Below, in pieces: positions 34,553 to 47,644 of a DNA stretch of 64,000 bases (the first letter of the stretch is position 1; each line of letters starts with the position of its first letter). Source of the stretch: Occultella kanbiaonis (GTDB lineage Bacteria; Actinomycetota; Actinomycetes; Actinomycetales; Beutenbergiaceae); contig NZ_CP046175.1 of NCBI RefSeq assembly GCF_009708215.1, positions 4,898,001-4,962,000 on the forward strand. The letters run 5' to 3'. Below the pieces are notes generated by a model. The model made no database searches, had not been told where the DNA came from, and saw nothing but the letters and a program-made list of their open reading frames with translations. The translations under genes were made by a program, and so were the position numbers.

Positions 34553-36985
34553 GTGCCGTCAGCCCTGGCCGCCGCGTCGCCGGATGTGACGCTGCAGTAC
34601 TCGACCCCGGCTGTGGCCTGGACCGACGCCCTGCCGATCGGCAACGGAAACCTCGGCGCCATGGTCTTCGGCGGTGCCGCTCGGGACCGGGTCCAGATCA
34701 ACGACGACACGTGCTGGACCGGCGCGCCCGTGGTCCGGCCGACCCGTGGTACCGGCCTGGAACCGGGCCGGGCGCCCGAGATCCTGGCCGCGGCCCGGGC
34801 CGCTGTCGCCGCCGGCGACGTCCCTCGCGCCGAGGCCCTGGTGCAGCAGCTACAGAGCGGCCGCAGCGAGGCCTACCAGCCGCTCGTCGATCTCTGGATC
34901 ACCGACGCCGGTGCGCCGGAGGTCACGGCGGACCACCGCCGGTGGCTGCGTCTGGACGAGGCGGTTGCGGGGCACTCCTGGTCCGACGGCGTCGCAGCGG
35001 TACGCCAGGAGGTACTCGTCAGCCGCCCGGCCGGGGCGCTCGTGGTGGACCGGCGGATGCGGGCGCCCAGGGATCTGGTGGTCCGGGTCGGTTCGGATCA
35101 TCGGCTGTTCGAGGTGGGCGCGGCGGGATCGCCGCAGGGCGCGACGTGGTCCGCCCTGGTGCGGATGCCGGCCGTCTCCACCGATCCGAAGGCGCCCGGA
35201 CCTGCCCCTGGAACGCCTCCGTCGGCGCCGCCGGCGCCCGGCGCCGGCGTCACCTGCGCGGTGGCGCTGCGACTGGACACCGACGGCGTGGTGACCGTGC
35301 GGACCACCGGGATCGAGGTGCGCGGGGCGACCTGGCTGACGGTGCTGCTCGCCTCGCAGAGCGACTACGCGGGCGCCCACACCGCCCTGCACGGTGACGG
35401 AGCCCGGCTGCTCGCAGAGGCGTCGGACCGGCTCGAGCGGGCCGGCGCGCGCACGTTCGAGGACCTCCGCGCGGCGCACGTCGCCGATCATCGCGCGCTC
35501 TTCGATCGGGTCGGGCTGCGGCTGGGCCGCGGGCCGGAGCCGGGCCTGGACACCGACGCGCGGCTGCGCGAGCACCGGACGACCGGCACCGACATCTCCC
35601 TCGCCGCGCTCGCGTTCGCCTACGGGCGATACCTGACCATCGCCGGATCGCGCCCCGGCACGCTGCCACTGAACCTCCAGGGCATCTGGAACGACTCCCT
35701 GCGCCCGCCGTGGCGCAGCAACTACACGATCAACATCAACACCGAGATGAACTACTGGCCGGCGCTGAGCACCAATCTCGCGGAGTGCGACGAGCCGCTG
35801 CGCCGGTGGCTCGAGGACCTGGCCGCGGCCGGCCGCGGCACCGCCCGGGAGATCTACGGAGCCGGCGGCTGGGTCGCCCACCACAACTCCGACGCGTGGG
35901 CGTTCACCGACCCCGTGGGCGACGGCACCAATCCCGCGCGGTGGTCGTTCTGGCCGTTCGGTGGGGTCTGGCTGACCCGGCACCTGATCGACCACTACGA
36001 CTTCACCGGCGACCACGACGCGCTGGCCCGCGCCCGGCCGGTCATCCTCGGCGCCGCGCAGTTCGTCCTCGACACCCTGGTCACCATGGCGGACGGCACC
36101 CTCGGCACCAGCCCGGCCACCTCCCCGGAGAACTCCTTCCTCACGGCGGATGGGACGCCTGGCGCCGTGACCGCGTCCACCACCTCCGACCTTGCGATGG
36201 CCCGGGACCTGCTCGCAGGCGTCCGGCGGCTGGCGGGCGTGGACGTCGGCAACGGCGTCCCGTTCGCCGACGGACCCCTGCTGGCCCGCGTCGACGACGC
36301 CCTGGCCCGGCTCCCGGGCGAGCGGATCATGGCCGACGGACGCATCGCCGAGTGGCACCTCGCGGACCTGCCCGAGGCCGAGCCGGAGCACCGCCATCAG
36401 AGCCACCTGTTCGGCGTCCACCCGGGCGCCTCGATCGACCCGGACCAGGCGCCGGACCTGGCCGCAGCCGCCCTGGCGACACTGGCCGCCCGCGGGCTGG
36501 AGTCGACCGGGTGGTCACTCGCGTGGCGGCTGAACCTACGCGCCCGGCTACGGGATCCGGGCGGGGCGCAGGCGGCGATCGACGCCTTCCTGCGGCCGGT
36601 GGAACCCGCCGGGCCGGCGGTCGTCTCGGTGCAGGGCGGCGGCGTGTACCGCAGCCTGCTGTGCGCACATCCGCCGTTCCAGATCGACGGGAACTTCGGC
36701 TTCACGGCCGGGGTCGCCGAGCTGCTCGTGCAGTCCCACCGGCACACGGCGGACGGCGTGCGCGAGGTCCACCTGCTACCGTGCCTGCCGCCGGCGTGGG
36801 CCGATGGCGCGGTGCACGGTCTGCGGGTGCGCGGCGCGATCACCGTCGACCTCGAGTGGACCCGGGGTCGGCTACGCGCCGCGACCCTCACCGCGGACCG
36901 GGACACGACCGTCTCCGTGCGTGTCCGGGACGACCACGCGGTGCATCACCTCACCGCGGGACGGCTGGCGACGATCCGACCCTGA
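34553..36985 (+). CDS. GH95 alpha-L-fucosidase (or alpha-L-galactosidase)
   Basis: The 810-residue enzyme has the GH95 pattern: N-terminal LPIGNGNLGAMVFGG, central NLQGIWNDSLRPPW and NYTININTEMNYWPA, later SPENSF, HRHQSHLFGVHPG and IDGNFGFTAGVAELL. GH95 enzymes invert and remove alpha-1,2-fucose from plant xyloglucan or RG-II-type chains; some act on alpha-L-galactose. No signal peptide is seen. GTG at 34553 is chosen because GAGGGAG lies 5 bases upstream. Its 3' end overlaps the convergent membrane protein gene by 35 bases. Confidence 0.93.
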   Translation: MPSALAAASPDVTLQYSTPAVAWTDALPIGNGNLGAMVFGGAARDRVQINDDTCWTGAPVVRPTRGTGLEPGRAPEILAAARAAVAAGDVPRAEALVQQLQSGRSEAYQPLVDLWITDAGAPEVTADHRRWLRLDEAVAGHSWSDGVAAVRQEVLVSRPAGALVVDRRMRAPRDLVVRVGSDHRLFEVGAAGSPQGATWSALVRMPAVSTDPKAPGPAPGTPPSAPPAPGAGVTCAVALRLDTDGVVTVRTTGIEVRGATWLTVLLASQSDYAGAHTALHGDGARLLAEASDRLERAGARTFEDLRAAHVADHRALFDRVGLRLGRGPEPGLDTDARLREHRTTGTDISLAALAFAYGRYLTIAGSRPGTLPLNLQGIWNDSLRPPWRSNYTININTEMNYWPALSTNLAECDEPLRRWLEDLAAAGRGTAREIYGAGGWVAHHNSDAWAFTDPVGDGTNPARWSFWPFGGVWLTRHLIDHYDFTGDHDALARARPVILGAAQFVLDTLVTMADGTLGTSPATSPENSFLTADGTPGAVTASTTSDLAMARDLLAGVRRLAGVDVGNGVPFADGPLLARVDDALARLPGERIMADGRIAEWHLADLPEAEPEHRHQSHLFGVHPGASIDPDQAPDLAAAALATLAARGLESTGWSLAWRLNLRARLRDPGGAQAAIDAFLRPVEPAGPAVVSVQGGGVYRSLLCAHPPFQIDGNFGFTAGVAELLVQSHRHTADGVREVHLLPCLPPAWADGAVHGLRVRGAITVDLEWTRGRLRAATLTADRDTTVSVRVRDDHAVHHLTAGRLATIRP

Positions 36986-37631
36986 CCGGGCGGTACCGCG
37001 CCACCCCGACCGCGCACACGACGAACGCACCGACGGCGAACACCACCACCAGCCCGAGGATCGGCACGAGCAGGCCCGGGTACCCGCCGAACTCGTTCGG
37101 GTCGAGGAAGAAGTACGGGTACCAGTCGCCCACGAGCGGGCCCCGGATGAGCGTGAACGCGAGGTAGCCGACCGGGTAGGCGAGCCAGATCCAGAACCGG
37201 GACAGCCGCAGCCGCCGCGTCGTCGGGATCAGCAGCCAGTCGATGGCGACGAGGATCGGGATGATCCGGTGCTGGAGCAGGTTCGGCGGGTGCACCGCCC
37301 AGGAGAACAGCTCCCCGGGCGCGGCGAGCAGCAGGTTGTACAGGATCCCGGTGAGCACGATGTAGGTGGTCATCGCCCCGCGCAGCGGGTCGAACCAGGT
37401 CGGCCGGCGCGCCGGCGGCACGCCGACCGCCCAGCCGAGCACGATGATGACCAGCAGGTTGGTGTGGATCGTGAAGTACGCGAAGTGGTCCGCGAGCGCG
37501 CCGGCGCCGGTGGCCAGTTCGGTCAGGTTCCACACCTCGGCGACGACCCCGAGCACGACGATGAGGGAGCGCAGCCCGAGCGCCAGTGGTGACCTGTCCG
37601 TGAGCATTCCCGCCCGTTGCTGCTGCGTCAT
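36951..37631 (-). CDS. Pr6Pr family six-helix membrane protein
   Basis: The 226-residue protein has about six hydrophobic helices with conserved polar spots (FAYFTIHTNLL, FSWAVHPPNLLQHRIIP, YPYFFLDPNEFGGY), the pattern of the Pr6Pr/FAR-17a-like membrane proteins of actinobacteria. The function is unknown. It converges on and overlaps GH95 by 35 bases; an internal ATG (MLTDRSP) could also be the start. No operon partner is obvious. Confidence 0.8.
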   Translation of the reverse strand: MTQQQRAGMLTDRSPLALGLRSLIVVLGVVAEVWNLTELATGAGALADHFAYFTIHTNLLVIIVLGWAVGVPPARRPTWFDPLRGAMTTYIVLTGILYNLLLAAPGELFSWAVHPPNLLQHRIIPILVAIDWLLIPTTRRLRLSRFWIWLAYPVGYLAFTLIRGPLVGDWYPYFFLDPNEFGGYPGLLVPILGLVVVFAVGAFVVCAVGVARYRPVRVGSSPAVPR

Positions 37632-37677
37632 CCGGCAGAGTCTGCCACCGACCGGTCCGTGATCCGGGACCGCGGGG

Positions 37678-39600
37678 TCAGCCGGTCGCTCTGGAGGCCT
37701 CGAGCGCCGCGATCAGGGACGCGGTGTCGTGCGGGCCGAGGTGGCGCCGCTCCCCCACGAAGAACGTGGGGGTGCCCCGGGCGCCGCTGGCCTCGGCGCT
37801 GGCGACGTCCTCGCGGACCCGACGCCTGAGCGTCTCCTTGTCCACCCCGCGCAGGAAGACCTCCACGTCCAGGCCCAGGTCCGCCGCGTAGCCGACCAGG
37901 TCCTCGACCTCGAGCTCGTCCTGGCGCCGGAACAGCAGGTCGTGCATCTCCCAGAACCGGCCCTGGTGGGCGGCGGCCTCGGCCGCGACGGCGGCGAGCT
38001 CGGCGTGCGGGTGCAGGTCCGGCAGCGGCAGGTGGCGGAACACGTAGCGCAGGTCGTCGCCGTAGTGCTCGCGCAACTCACGGGCGACACCGGTGGCCTT
38101 GCCGCAGAACGGGCACTCGAAGTCCCCGTACTCCACGAGTGTGAGCGGGGCGTCCACCGGTCCCCGGATGTGGTCGCGCGCCGGGTCGACCGGATCGGAG
38201 AGCACCATCGGCAGGCTCGCGTTGGTCTCACCGCGGAACCTCGCGGCCAGCCGGAACACGAGGGCACCGACGGCCACCGCCAGCACGGCCGCGAGCAGCA
38301 CGCCGACCCTTGCCTCGTCGGCGATCACCGAGTCGCCGAACGCCAGGTCCACGATCAACAGGGACACCGTGAACCCGATCCCGGAGAGCGCGGCGCCACC
38401 GACGACGTGCCCGGGCGCCACCCCCTGCGGCAGCGACCCGAGACGGGCCCGCACCCCGGCGAACGCACCGAGGCTGATCCCGACCGTCTTGCCGAGCACG
38501 AGGCCCGCCACCACCCCCCAGGTCACCGGCGAGCCGAGCGCGTCGGCCAGCACCCCACCGCGCAGGTCGACCCCCGCGTTGGCGAGCGCGAACACCGGCA
38601 CGATCAGATACGACGTCCACGGATGCAGCACCGTCTGCAGCCGTTCGTTCACCGAGATCGACCTGGCCACGCCGGCCTGCACGGTCAGCCCGGAGTCCGG
38701 GCGGGGCGACTGCCGGAACGCCGCGAACAGCCGGGCCGCACCTTCGACCTCCTGGCGTCGCGGCAGGAACGCCGGCACGAGCAGCCCTGCGGCCATCCCG
38801 GCGATGGACGGGTGCACCCCGGAGGCGAGGGTGGCCAGCCAGAGGACGACCACCGTGAGCACGTACGGCCAGGCCCGCCACACCCGGAGCCGGCTCAGCA
38901 CCACAAGGCCGATCAGGCACACCACCGCGAACGCGAGCGCGCCGAGGTCCAGGTCGTCGGAGTAGGCGACGCCGATCACGCTGACGGCCACGAGGTCGTC
39001 GACCACCGTGAGGGTGAGCAGGAAGATCCGCAGCTGGGTGGACACGGCGGGTCCCACCAGGGCCAGGGCGCCGAGCAGGAACGCGGTGTCCGTGCCGATC
39101 ACGATCCCCCACCCGTGCGCAGCCTCGGTGCCGGCGTTCAGGGCGAGGTAGATCGCGGCCGGGACCAGCATGCCGCCGATGCCCGCGAGCACCGGGACCA
39201 CCACGCGGCGACGGTCGGTGAGCTCCCCGGTTGCCAGCTCCTGCCGGACCTCGAGTCCGATGACGAAGAAGAACACGACCATCAGGCCGTCGTTCACCCA
39301 GTGCCCGAGGTGCATCTCGAGCATCCACGGACCGAGCCCGATCACGGCGTCGGCGTCCCAGAGCGCCTCGTACGAGGCGGACCACGGCGAGTTCGCCCAG
39401 ATCACCGCGAGTGCCGCGGCCACCAGCAGCAGGGTCGCGCCACCCGCCTCGGTCGCCAGGAACGTGCGCAGCGGCCCGGGCAACTGGCCGATGAGGTGCT
39501 TGCGGCGGGTCCGGCTCTGCGGCTCGTCCCCAGCCGGCCGCCGGGGTGGGTCGGCCCGCTGGTCCGTGCCCCCGGTGCTGCTCGTGCTGTTCGTGCTCAC
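37678..39600 (-). CDS. nhaA: NhaA Na+/H+ antiporter fused to a DsbA-like thioredoxin domain
   Basis: The roughly 640-residue protein has two parts. Residues about 50-440 are an NhaA antiporter ([44 protein letters not shown] with the ion-binding Asp pair). The last 200 residues are a thioredoxin-fold domain with the CPFC motif ([11 protein letters not shown]) and the cis-Pro (GTPTFFVG). This fusion is known in actinobacteria; the Dsb-like part may exchange disulphides or sense redox. GTG at 39600 has GGGCGAAGAC upstream and begins before the antiporter domain. Confidence 0.9.
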   Translation of the reverse strand: MSTNSTSSTGGTDQRADPPRRPAGDEPQSRTRRKHLIGQLPGPLRTFLATEAGGATLLLVAAALAVIWANSPWSASYEALWDADAVIGLGPWMLEMHLGHWVNDGLMVVFFFVIGLEVRQELATGELTDRRRVVVPVLAGIGGMLVPAAIYLALNAGTEAAHGWGIVIGTDTAFLLGALALVGPAVSTQLRIFLLTLTVVDDLVAVSVIGVAYSDDLDLGALAFAVVCLIGLVVLSRLRVWRAWPYVLTVVVLWLATLASGVHPSIAGMAAGLLVPAFLPRRQEVEGAARLFAAFRQSPRPDSGLTVQAGVARSISVNERLQTVLHPWTSYLIVPVFALANAGVDLRGGVLADALGSPVTWGVVAGLVLGKTVGISLGAFAGVRARLGSLPQGVAPGHVVGGAALSGIGFTVSLLIVDLAFGDSVIADEARVGVLLAAVLAVAVGALVFRLAARFRGETNASLPMVLSDPVDPARDHIRGPVDAPLTLVEYGDFECPFCGKATGVARELREHYGDDLRYVFRHLPLPDLHPHAELAAVAAEAAAHQGRFWEMHDLLFRRQDELEVEDLVGYAADLGLDVEVFLRGVDKETLRRRVREDVASAEASGARGTPTFFVGERRHLGPHDTASLIAALEASRATG

Positions 39601-39771
39601 GTCTTCGCCCACCTTCCGCCGAACAGCAGACCACGCCGAACTCTTCCGCGGATGCACGGCGTTCGCGCAGAACGGAATGGTCCGTGGTCGCACACGCTAG
39701 CGCGGCCCGGCACCTCCCGCCCAGACCACGCTTCGGCCGCGACGCTCCGGTGCCGAGACCGCACCGGCCGC

Positions 39772-39825
39772 GCTGAGATCGCACCTGCTTGTGTACGAGT
39801 TCAGCGCGGCAGGTGCGATGTCAGC
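39772..39825 (-). terminator. Long inverted repeat after the beta-galactosidase gene
   Basis: Arms 39772-39788 and 39809-39825 pair over 17 bases with a single mismatch, around a 20-base loop, just downstream of the minus-strand beta-galactosidase stop. It is a probable terminator. It also stands upstream of nhaA. Confidence 0.6.
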
Positions 39826-39837
39826 GTTGAGGCGGGC

Positions 39838-42993
<3,156 letters not shown>

Positions 42994-44049
42994 TCAGCGC
43001 TTGATGATCACCTTCATGGCCTTCGTCTCGGCCGCCCGGCCGAACGTGTCGTACGCGTCCATGAAGTCCTCCATCGCGAACGTGTGGGACACGAACCGCT
43101 CCGGCTCGAGCTTGCCTTGGGCGACCAACCTCAGCAGCATCGGCGTGGTCGTGGCGGAGACGAGGCCGGTGGTGATCGCAACGTCCTTGATCCACAGGTC
43201 CTGCAACTTCAGTTCGACCGACCTCCCGTGCACGCCCACGTTCGCGACCGTGCCGCCGGGGCGAATGAGCTCGGTCGCCATGTCGAACGTCGCGGGCACG
43301 CCCACGGCCTCGATCGCCACGTCCACCCCCAGTCCGTCCGTCATCGCGAGGACCTGCTCCGCCCACTCCCCCGCCCTGCTGTTCACCGAGTCGGTCGCAC
43401 CGAACGCCTTCGCCAGTTCGAGCCGGTTGTCGTCAAGGTCGATAGCAATCACCCGGGCGGCTCCGTAGAGGCCGGCGGTCATGATCACGGCGAGGCCGAC
43501 CGGGCCGGCGCCGATCACGGCCACCACGTCCCCCGGCTTCACCCTGCCGTTGCGGACGCCGATCTCGAATCCGGTGGGCAGGATGTCGGAGAGCATCACG
43601 GCCGCCTCGTCGCTGACCCCGTCGGGTAGCTTGTGCAGCGAGTTCTCTGCGAACGGAACGCGAACGAACTCCGCCTGGGTGCCGTCGATGAGGTGGCCGA
43701 AGATCCAGCCGACTCCGGCCGCGCCCTCGGCGTTCAGACAGTGCGAGGGCAGTTGCTGATGGCAGTACGAGCACGAGCCGCAGGAGGACACACAGGAGAC
43801 GATCACGCGATCGCCGACAGCCAGTGTGCCGACGGCCGAGCCGACCTCGACGATGGTGCCCACGCCCTCGTGACCGAGGATGCGGCCTGGTGTGACGGCC
43901 GGGACGTCCCCCTTGAGGATGTGCAGGTCGGTGCCGCAGATGGTGGTGGTGTCGACCCGCACGATGGCGTCGGTGGGTTCGACGATCGTCGGGTCGGGCA
44001 CCTCCTCCCACGCCTTCTGCCCGGGCCCGTGGTAGACGAGTGCCTTCAT
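42994..44049 (-). CDS. Zinc-dependent alcohol dehydrogenase (medium-chain family)
   Basis: The 351-residue MDR enzyme has ICGTDLHILKGD and LGHEGVG (catalytic zinc), CGSCSYCHQQLPSHC (structural zinc) and VAVIGAGPVGLAV (NAD-binding). It resembles secondary alcohol dehydrogenases that reduce short ketones or oxidise 2-propanol-like alcohols. The structural zinc site has only three obvious Cys in the cluster. Single-gene transcript; GGAGG precedes the ATG. It is not obviously tied to the sugar genes. Confidence 0.88.
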   Translation of the reverse strand: MKALVYHGPGQKAWEEVPDPTIVEPTDAIVRVDTTTICGTDLHILKGDVPAVTPGRILGHEGVGTIVEVGSAVGTLAVGDRVIVSCVSSCGSCSYCHQQLPSHCLNAEGAAGVGWIFGHLIDGTQAEFVRVPFAENSLHKLPDGVSDEAAVMLSDILPTGFEIGVRNGRVKPGDVVAVIGAGPVGLAVIMTAGLYGAARVIAIDLDDNRLELAKAFGATDSVNSRAGEWAEQVLAMTDGLGVDVAIEAVGVPATFDMATELIRPGGTVANVGVHGRSVELKLQDLWIKDVAITTGLVSATTTPMLLRLVAQGKLEPERFVSHTFAMEDFMDAYDTFGRAAETKAMKVIIKR

Positions 44050-44186
44050 GACGCCATGCCTCCTTCGTCCGCCCCGCCGCCGTCGGCAGGACTCTTACTC
44101 AACGGTAGGAGGCGACTTGCCGGACATCCGGGGACGTTGGGCCCACGCCGACCGGCCCGTCGATAGGCGCGGCGCCGCCGACGACG

Positions 44187-44220
44187 ACGCCCCCGGGTCC
44201 GTTTCCGGAGCCGGGGGCGT
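44187..44220 (-). terminator. Terminator-like hairpin after the DEAD-box helicase gene
   Basis: Arms ACGCCCCCGG and CCGGGGGCGT pair perfectly over 10 bases around a 14-base loop, 20 bases after the helicase stop. Confidence 0.6.
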
Positions 44221-44239
44221 GCGTCGGTTCGGGTGCGGC

Positions 44240-45964
44240 TCAGCGACCGCTCGGAGCCCCCGCCGGGCGACCGGAACGACGCCCACCGCGGGTGCCCCGC
44301 GGAGCACCGCCACCGGAGGGAGCACCGGAACCGGCCCCGGTCCGGTCGGCGGCCCAGGAGGCCTGCATGCCGGAGCGGGTCTGACCGCCGGCCGAGCCGG
44401 TGCCGCCGGACGAGGTCGAGTAGGTCAGGGACGAGCCGCCGCCACGGCCGCCGGAGCGACCGCCGCCGGCGCCACGTCCGTCGCGCCCACCGGACCGGCC
44501 GCCCTCGGAACGACCGCCGGAACGGCCGCCCTCGGAACGACCGCCGGAACGGCCGCCCTCGACGGCTCGACCGCCACCCGCGGAGCCGCCGCCCGAGCGC
44601 CCACCGGAACGGCTGCCGTCTCCGGAGCGCGCGCCCGCGGCGTCACCTTGCCCACCGGACCGGCCGCCGCGCGAGCGACCACCGGTGCGGGCGCCGTCAC
44701 CCCCGCGCCCGTTGCCACCGGAACGGCCACGCCCCGGGCCGGACGGGGCCGGCGCCGTGGCCGCGGCGGCCGGCGCACGCGCCGGGTCCACCTTCGGAGC
44801 CACATCGCCGACGAGCTTCGCAACGGTCGCGCCGTCCGGACGCACCGGGGAGGCCGTGATCTTCGCGGCGCGGGTCAGCTGGCGCACGTCGCCACGCTGC
44901 TCGGGGAGCATGAGCGTGACCACGGTGCCGCCGGAGCCGGCCCGGGCGGTGCGGCCGGAGCGGTGCAGGTACGCCTTGTGCTCGGCCGGCGGGTCGACGT
45001 GCACGACGAGCTCGACGTCGTCGACGTGGATGCCGCGCGCGGCGATGTCCGTGGCGACCAGGACCTTGACGGTCCCCGTGGAGAACGCGTCGAGGTTGCG
45101 CTCGCGGGCGTTCTGGGACAGGTTCCCGTGCAGGTCGACGGCGGGGATCCCGCTCGCGGTGAGCTGCCGGGCCAGCTTCTTGGCCTGGTGCTTCGTGCGC
45201 GTGAAGAGCAGCCGGCGGGAGGTCCCCGCGGCGAGCTGCTCGATCAGGTCGCGCTTCGCGTCCGCACCCGACACCTCGAAGATGTGGTGCTCCATGGCCG
45301 CGACCGGGGACGAGGCCGAGTCCACCGAGTGGGTCAGCGGGTCGGTCAGGTAGCGCTTGACGATGATGTCCACGCCGTTGTCGAGCGTGGCGGAGAACAG
45401 CATCCGCTGGCCGCCGCGCGGGGTGGCGTCCATGATCCGCTTCACGGCGGGCAGGAAGCCGAGGTCGGCCATGTGGTCGGCCTCGTCGAGCACGGCGATC
45501 TCGATGTTGTCCAGGTTCAGGTACCCCTGACCCTTGAGGTCCTCGAGGCGACCCGGGCAGGCGATCAGGATGTCGACGCCGTCGTTCAGCGCGGTGACCT
45601 GCTTGCCCTGGCCGACGCCGCCGAAGATGACGGTGTGGCGAAGGCCGGCGGCGGCCGCCAGCGGAGCGATGGTCTCGCCGATCTGGCTGGCGAGTTCACG
45701 GGTCGGCGCGAGCACCAGCCCGCGGGGCTTGCGGGAGGCGGCCCGGCGGCCGTCGGTCAGCCGCGCCACGAGGGGCACCGCGAACGCGATGGTCTTGCCG
45801 GAGCCGGTGCGGCCGCGGCCGAGCACGTCGCGCCCGGCGAGGGTGTCCCGCAGGGTGGCGGTCTGGATGGGGAAGGGTTCGGTGATGCCGCGCTCGGTCA
45901 GGGACTTGACCAGCGCAGCCGGAACGCCCAGAGCCGAGAAGGACGGCGTCTGGGCAGGAGTCAT
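44240..45964 (-). CDS. DEAD-box RNA helicase with repetitive Gly/Arg/Ser tail
   Basis: The 574-residue protein has all core helicase motifs: Q motif FPIQTATL, GRGRTGSGKT, PTRELASQ, DEAD in VLDEADHMADLG, SAT in LFSATLD, and HRSGRTARAG. Residues about 395-574 form a low-complexity basic tail rich in Gly, Arg and Ser that likely binds RNA. It should unwind RNA during ribosome assembly or cold stress. ATG at 45964 starts the homologous region, without a clear ribosome site; the frame remains open to an ATG at 46114, so a longer N-terminus is possible. The 200-base gap upstream may be a regulated 5' leader. Confidence 0.9.
   Translation of the reverse strand: MTPAQTPSFSALGVPAALVKSLTERGITEPFPIQTATLRDTLAGRDVLGRGRTGSGKTIAFAVPLVARLTDGRRAASRKPRGLVLAPTRELASQIGETIAPLAAAAGLRHTVIFGGVGQGKQVTALNDGVDILIACPGRLEDLKGQGYLNLDNIEIAVLDEADHMADLGFLPAVKRIMDATPRGGQRMLFSATLDNGVDIIVKRYLTDPLTHSVDSASSPVAAMEHHIFEVSGADAKRDLIEQLAAGTSRRLLFTRTKHQAKKLARQLTASGIPAVDLHGNLSQNARERNLDAFSTGTVKVLVATDIAARGIHVDDVELVVHVDPPAEHKAYLHRSGRTARAGSGGTVVTLMLPEQRGDVRQLTRAAKITASPVRPDGATVAKLVGDVAPKVDPARAPAAAATAPAPSGPGRGRSGGNGRGGDGARTGGRSRGGRSGGQGDAAGARSGDGSRSGGRSGGGSAGGGRAVEGGRSGGRSEGGRSGGRSEGGRSGGRDGRGAGGGRSGGRGGGSSLTYSTSSGGTGSAGGQTRSGMQASWAADRTGAGSGAPSGGGAPRGTRGGRRSGRPAGAPSGR
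44496..44561. repeat. 27-bp tandem repeat (2.4 identical copies) within the helicase tail
   Basis: Units 44496-44522 and 44523-44549 are identical, followed by 12 further matching bases. Each encodes nine residues of the type GGRSEGGRS on the minus strand. Exact identity at the DNA level suggests recent slippage, so tail length may vary between strains. Confidence 0.85.
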
Positions 45965-46164
45965 TGATGACAAGGAGTTGTTTCTCTCGTTCGTTGGGTT
46001 CACCGCAGTGGTCGACACTGGTGCTGCCTGGCCGAGTGGCCGGCGCATGAAGAACCGCGATGCCGGCGCGAACCATGCGCGCCTGGGGTCCATCATCCCC
46101 CATGGCGTGGTCATTCAACGAATGACGTGAGAAGTGTCACAATGGAGGGCAGGAGGCAGGCGCG

Positions 46165-46608
46165 GTGGTCACGGTGATTCGTTCGGGTACGACGGCGTTA
46201 CTCGCCTGTGCGCTGGCGGTCGCCGTCAGTGCGTGCGCGGGTGGCTCCGGCGAGCCGTCGGACGCGGACCGGCCAGATGCGCTGGCTACGTGGGCCGCCG
46301 AGGACGCCGAGGGCGGGGACGAGGCTCTGCTGGTCGGGACCCTTGTCCTCGACGGCGGTTGCCTCGTGGTCCGCACCGAGGTGCCGTTGGAGGCCGACCC
46401 GTCGCAACCGATGGAGGTCACGCCGGTGTTCCCGTGGCCCGAGGTGCAGTGGGACGGGCAGACCCTGCGCCTGCAGGGCATGTCCGTGATGGTCGGGGAA
46501 CAGATCGAGCTCGGCGGCGGACTCGGCTCCGGGCCGCTGCGTGAGGACAACCGCGTCGAGATCCCGGAGACGTGCCCCGCGGAGCAGTTCTTCTACGTGG
46601 GCGCATAG
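46165..46608 (+). CDS. Small secreted lipoprotein of unknown function
   Basis: The 147-residue protein has a signal peptide with lipobox VSAC, followed by a Gly/Ser/Asp-rich linker and a small beta-rich domain with two Cys (GGCLVV and ETCPAEQ) that may form a disulphide. The GTG start has AGGAGG 8 bases upstream. No family recognised. It lies between the divergent helicase and the convergent aldo/keto reductase genes. Confidence 0.8.
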   Translation: MVTVIRSGTTALLACALAVAVSACAGGSGEPSDADRPDALATWAAEDAEGGDEALLVGTLVLDGGCLVVRTEVPLEADPSQPMEVTPVFPWPEVQWDGQTLRLQGMSVMVGEQIELGGGLGSGPLREDNRVEIPETCPAEQFFYVGA

Positions 46609-46651
46609 GCGCCTCACCCGAGGCGCCCACCCGCCAGGGTGACGCCGGAAC

Positions 46652-47644
46652 CTAGGGCGCGACGACGCCGTCGGGCAGGAGTCCTTCGGCGATCAGGGCG
46701 GCCCACAGCCCGTCGTCGACGCGGGTTGCCAGTCGCTCCGTGAGTTGGCGCACCTCGGCGGCGGAACTGAGGCCGAACGTGGCGTTGACGACTCCCCGGG
46801 CCCGGCGCCCGAAGTGCACGGCCGCGGTCGGCAGGTCCACGTCGAACCGCGTGCAGACGTCGGCGATCGCGGTGGCGCGCTCGATGATCGCTGCGGGCGC
46901 GGGCCCGTACTCGTAGTGGGCGTCCGGAGCGACCTGCGGGCGGGCGAGCAGCCCCGAGTTGAACACGCCGACGTTCACGATCCCGACCCCGTGCTCGGCG
47001 CAGGCCGGCACCAGCTCGGGCCAGGCCGGCTGCTCGAGCAGGGTGTACCGGCCGGCGACCATGACCAGGTCGAGCCCGGGCCCACCGTGCGCGCCCGTGG
47101 GCGCGGCGCCGCGGACCAGGTCGACGAGCACCTCGACGTCCTTCGCACCGGCTCCGATCGCGGCGACCACGCCCTCCTCGCGCAGCTCGATCAGGGTCCG
47201 GATGGCGGCGTGCGCGTCCGCGCGGGGGTACTCCTCGGGGTCGTGCAGGTAGGCCACGTCGACGCGGTCGAGGCCGAGGCGTTCCAGGCTCGCGGCGAGG
47301 CTGGCGCGGATCCCGGCCGGGCTCAGGTCCACGACCCGGCGGCGGGTGGTCGGCACCCAGAACCCCTTCTCGGTGTCCAGCTCGCCGGGCACGTGGTCGG
47401 GGTTGGGCTCGAGCAGCCGGCCCACCTTGGTGGACAGCACGTACTCCTCGCGCGGCCGCTGCGCGAGGAGGGCACCGAGACGTTCCTCGGACACGCCGAG
47501 TCCGTAGTGCGGCGCGGTGTCGAAGTAGCGCAGCCCGGCCGCCCAGGCCGCGTCCAGGATCCCTTCGGCGACGGCGTCCGGCACCGGTCCGTACAGGTTG
47601 CCGAACGCTGCCCCGCCGACGCCGACCGGAGGGAGGTCGATCAT
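46652..47644 (-). CDS. Aldo/keto reductase, D-threo-aldose/L-fucose dehydrogenase-like
   Basis: The 330-residue AKR has the catalytic Tyr in FDTAPHYGLGVSEERLG, the Lys in LSTKVGRLL and the His in VAYLHDPEEY. It resembles the AKR group that oxidises L-fucose, L-galactose or D-arabinose to lactones. Its ATG overlaps the stop of the SDR gene (ATGA), so the two enzymes are co-produced. With the GH95 gene in the same window, a non-phosphorylated fucose oxidation route is a reasonable hypothesis, but the lactonase and later enzymes are not here. Confidence 0.85.
   Translation of the reverse strand: MIDLPPVGVGGAAFGNLYGPVPDAVAEGILDAAWAAGLRYFDTAPHYGLGVSEERLGALLAQRPREEYVLSTKVGRLLEPNPDHVPGELDTEKGFWVPTTRRRVVDLSPAGIRASLAASLERLGLDRVDVAYLHDPEEYPRADAHAAIRTLIELREEGVVAAIGAGAKDVEVLVDLVRGAAPTGAHGGPGLDLVMVAGRYTLLEQPAWPELVPACAEHGVGIVNVGVFNSGLLARPQVAPDAHYEYGPAPAAIIERATAIADVCTRFDVDLPTAAVHFGRRARGVVNATFGLSSAAEVRQLTERLATRVDDGLWAALIAEGLLPDGVVAP

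Noticed and set aside
44496-44561. CRISPR-like direct repeats
   Set aside because: The repeats are contiguous without spacers and encode the helicase tail.
45965-46114. Fifty-residue N-terminal extension of the helicase
   Set aside because: The frame is open, but there is no ribosome site at 46114 and the residues do not resemble the family. It is kept as an alternative, not as the call.
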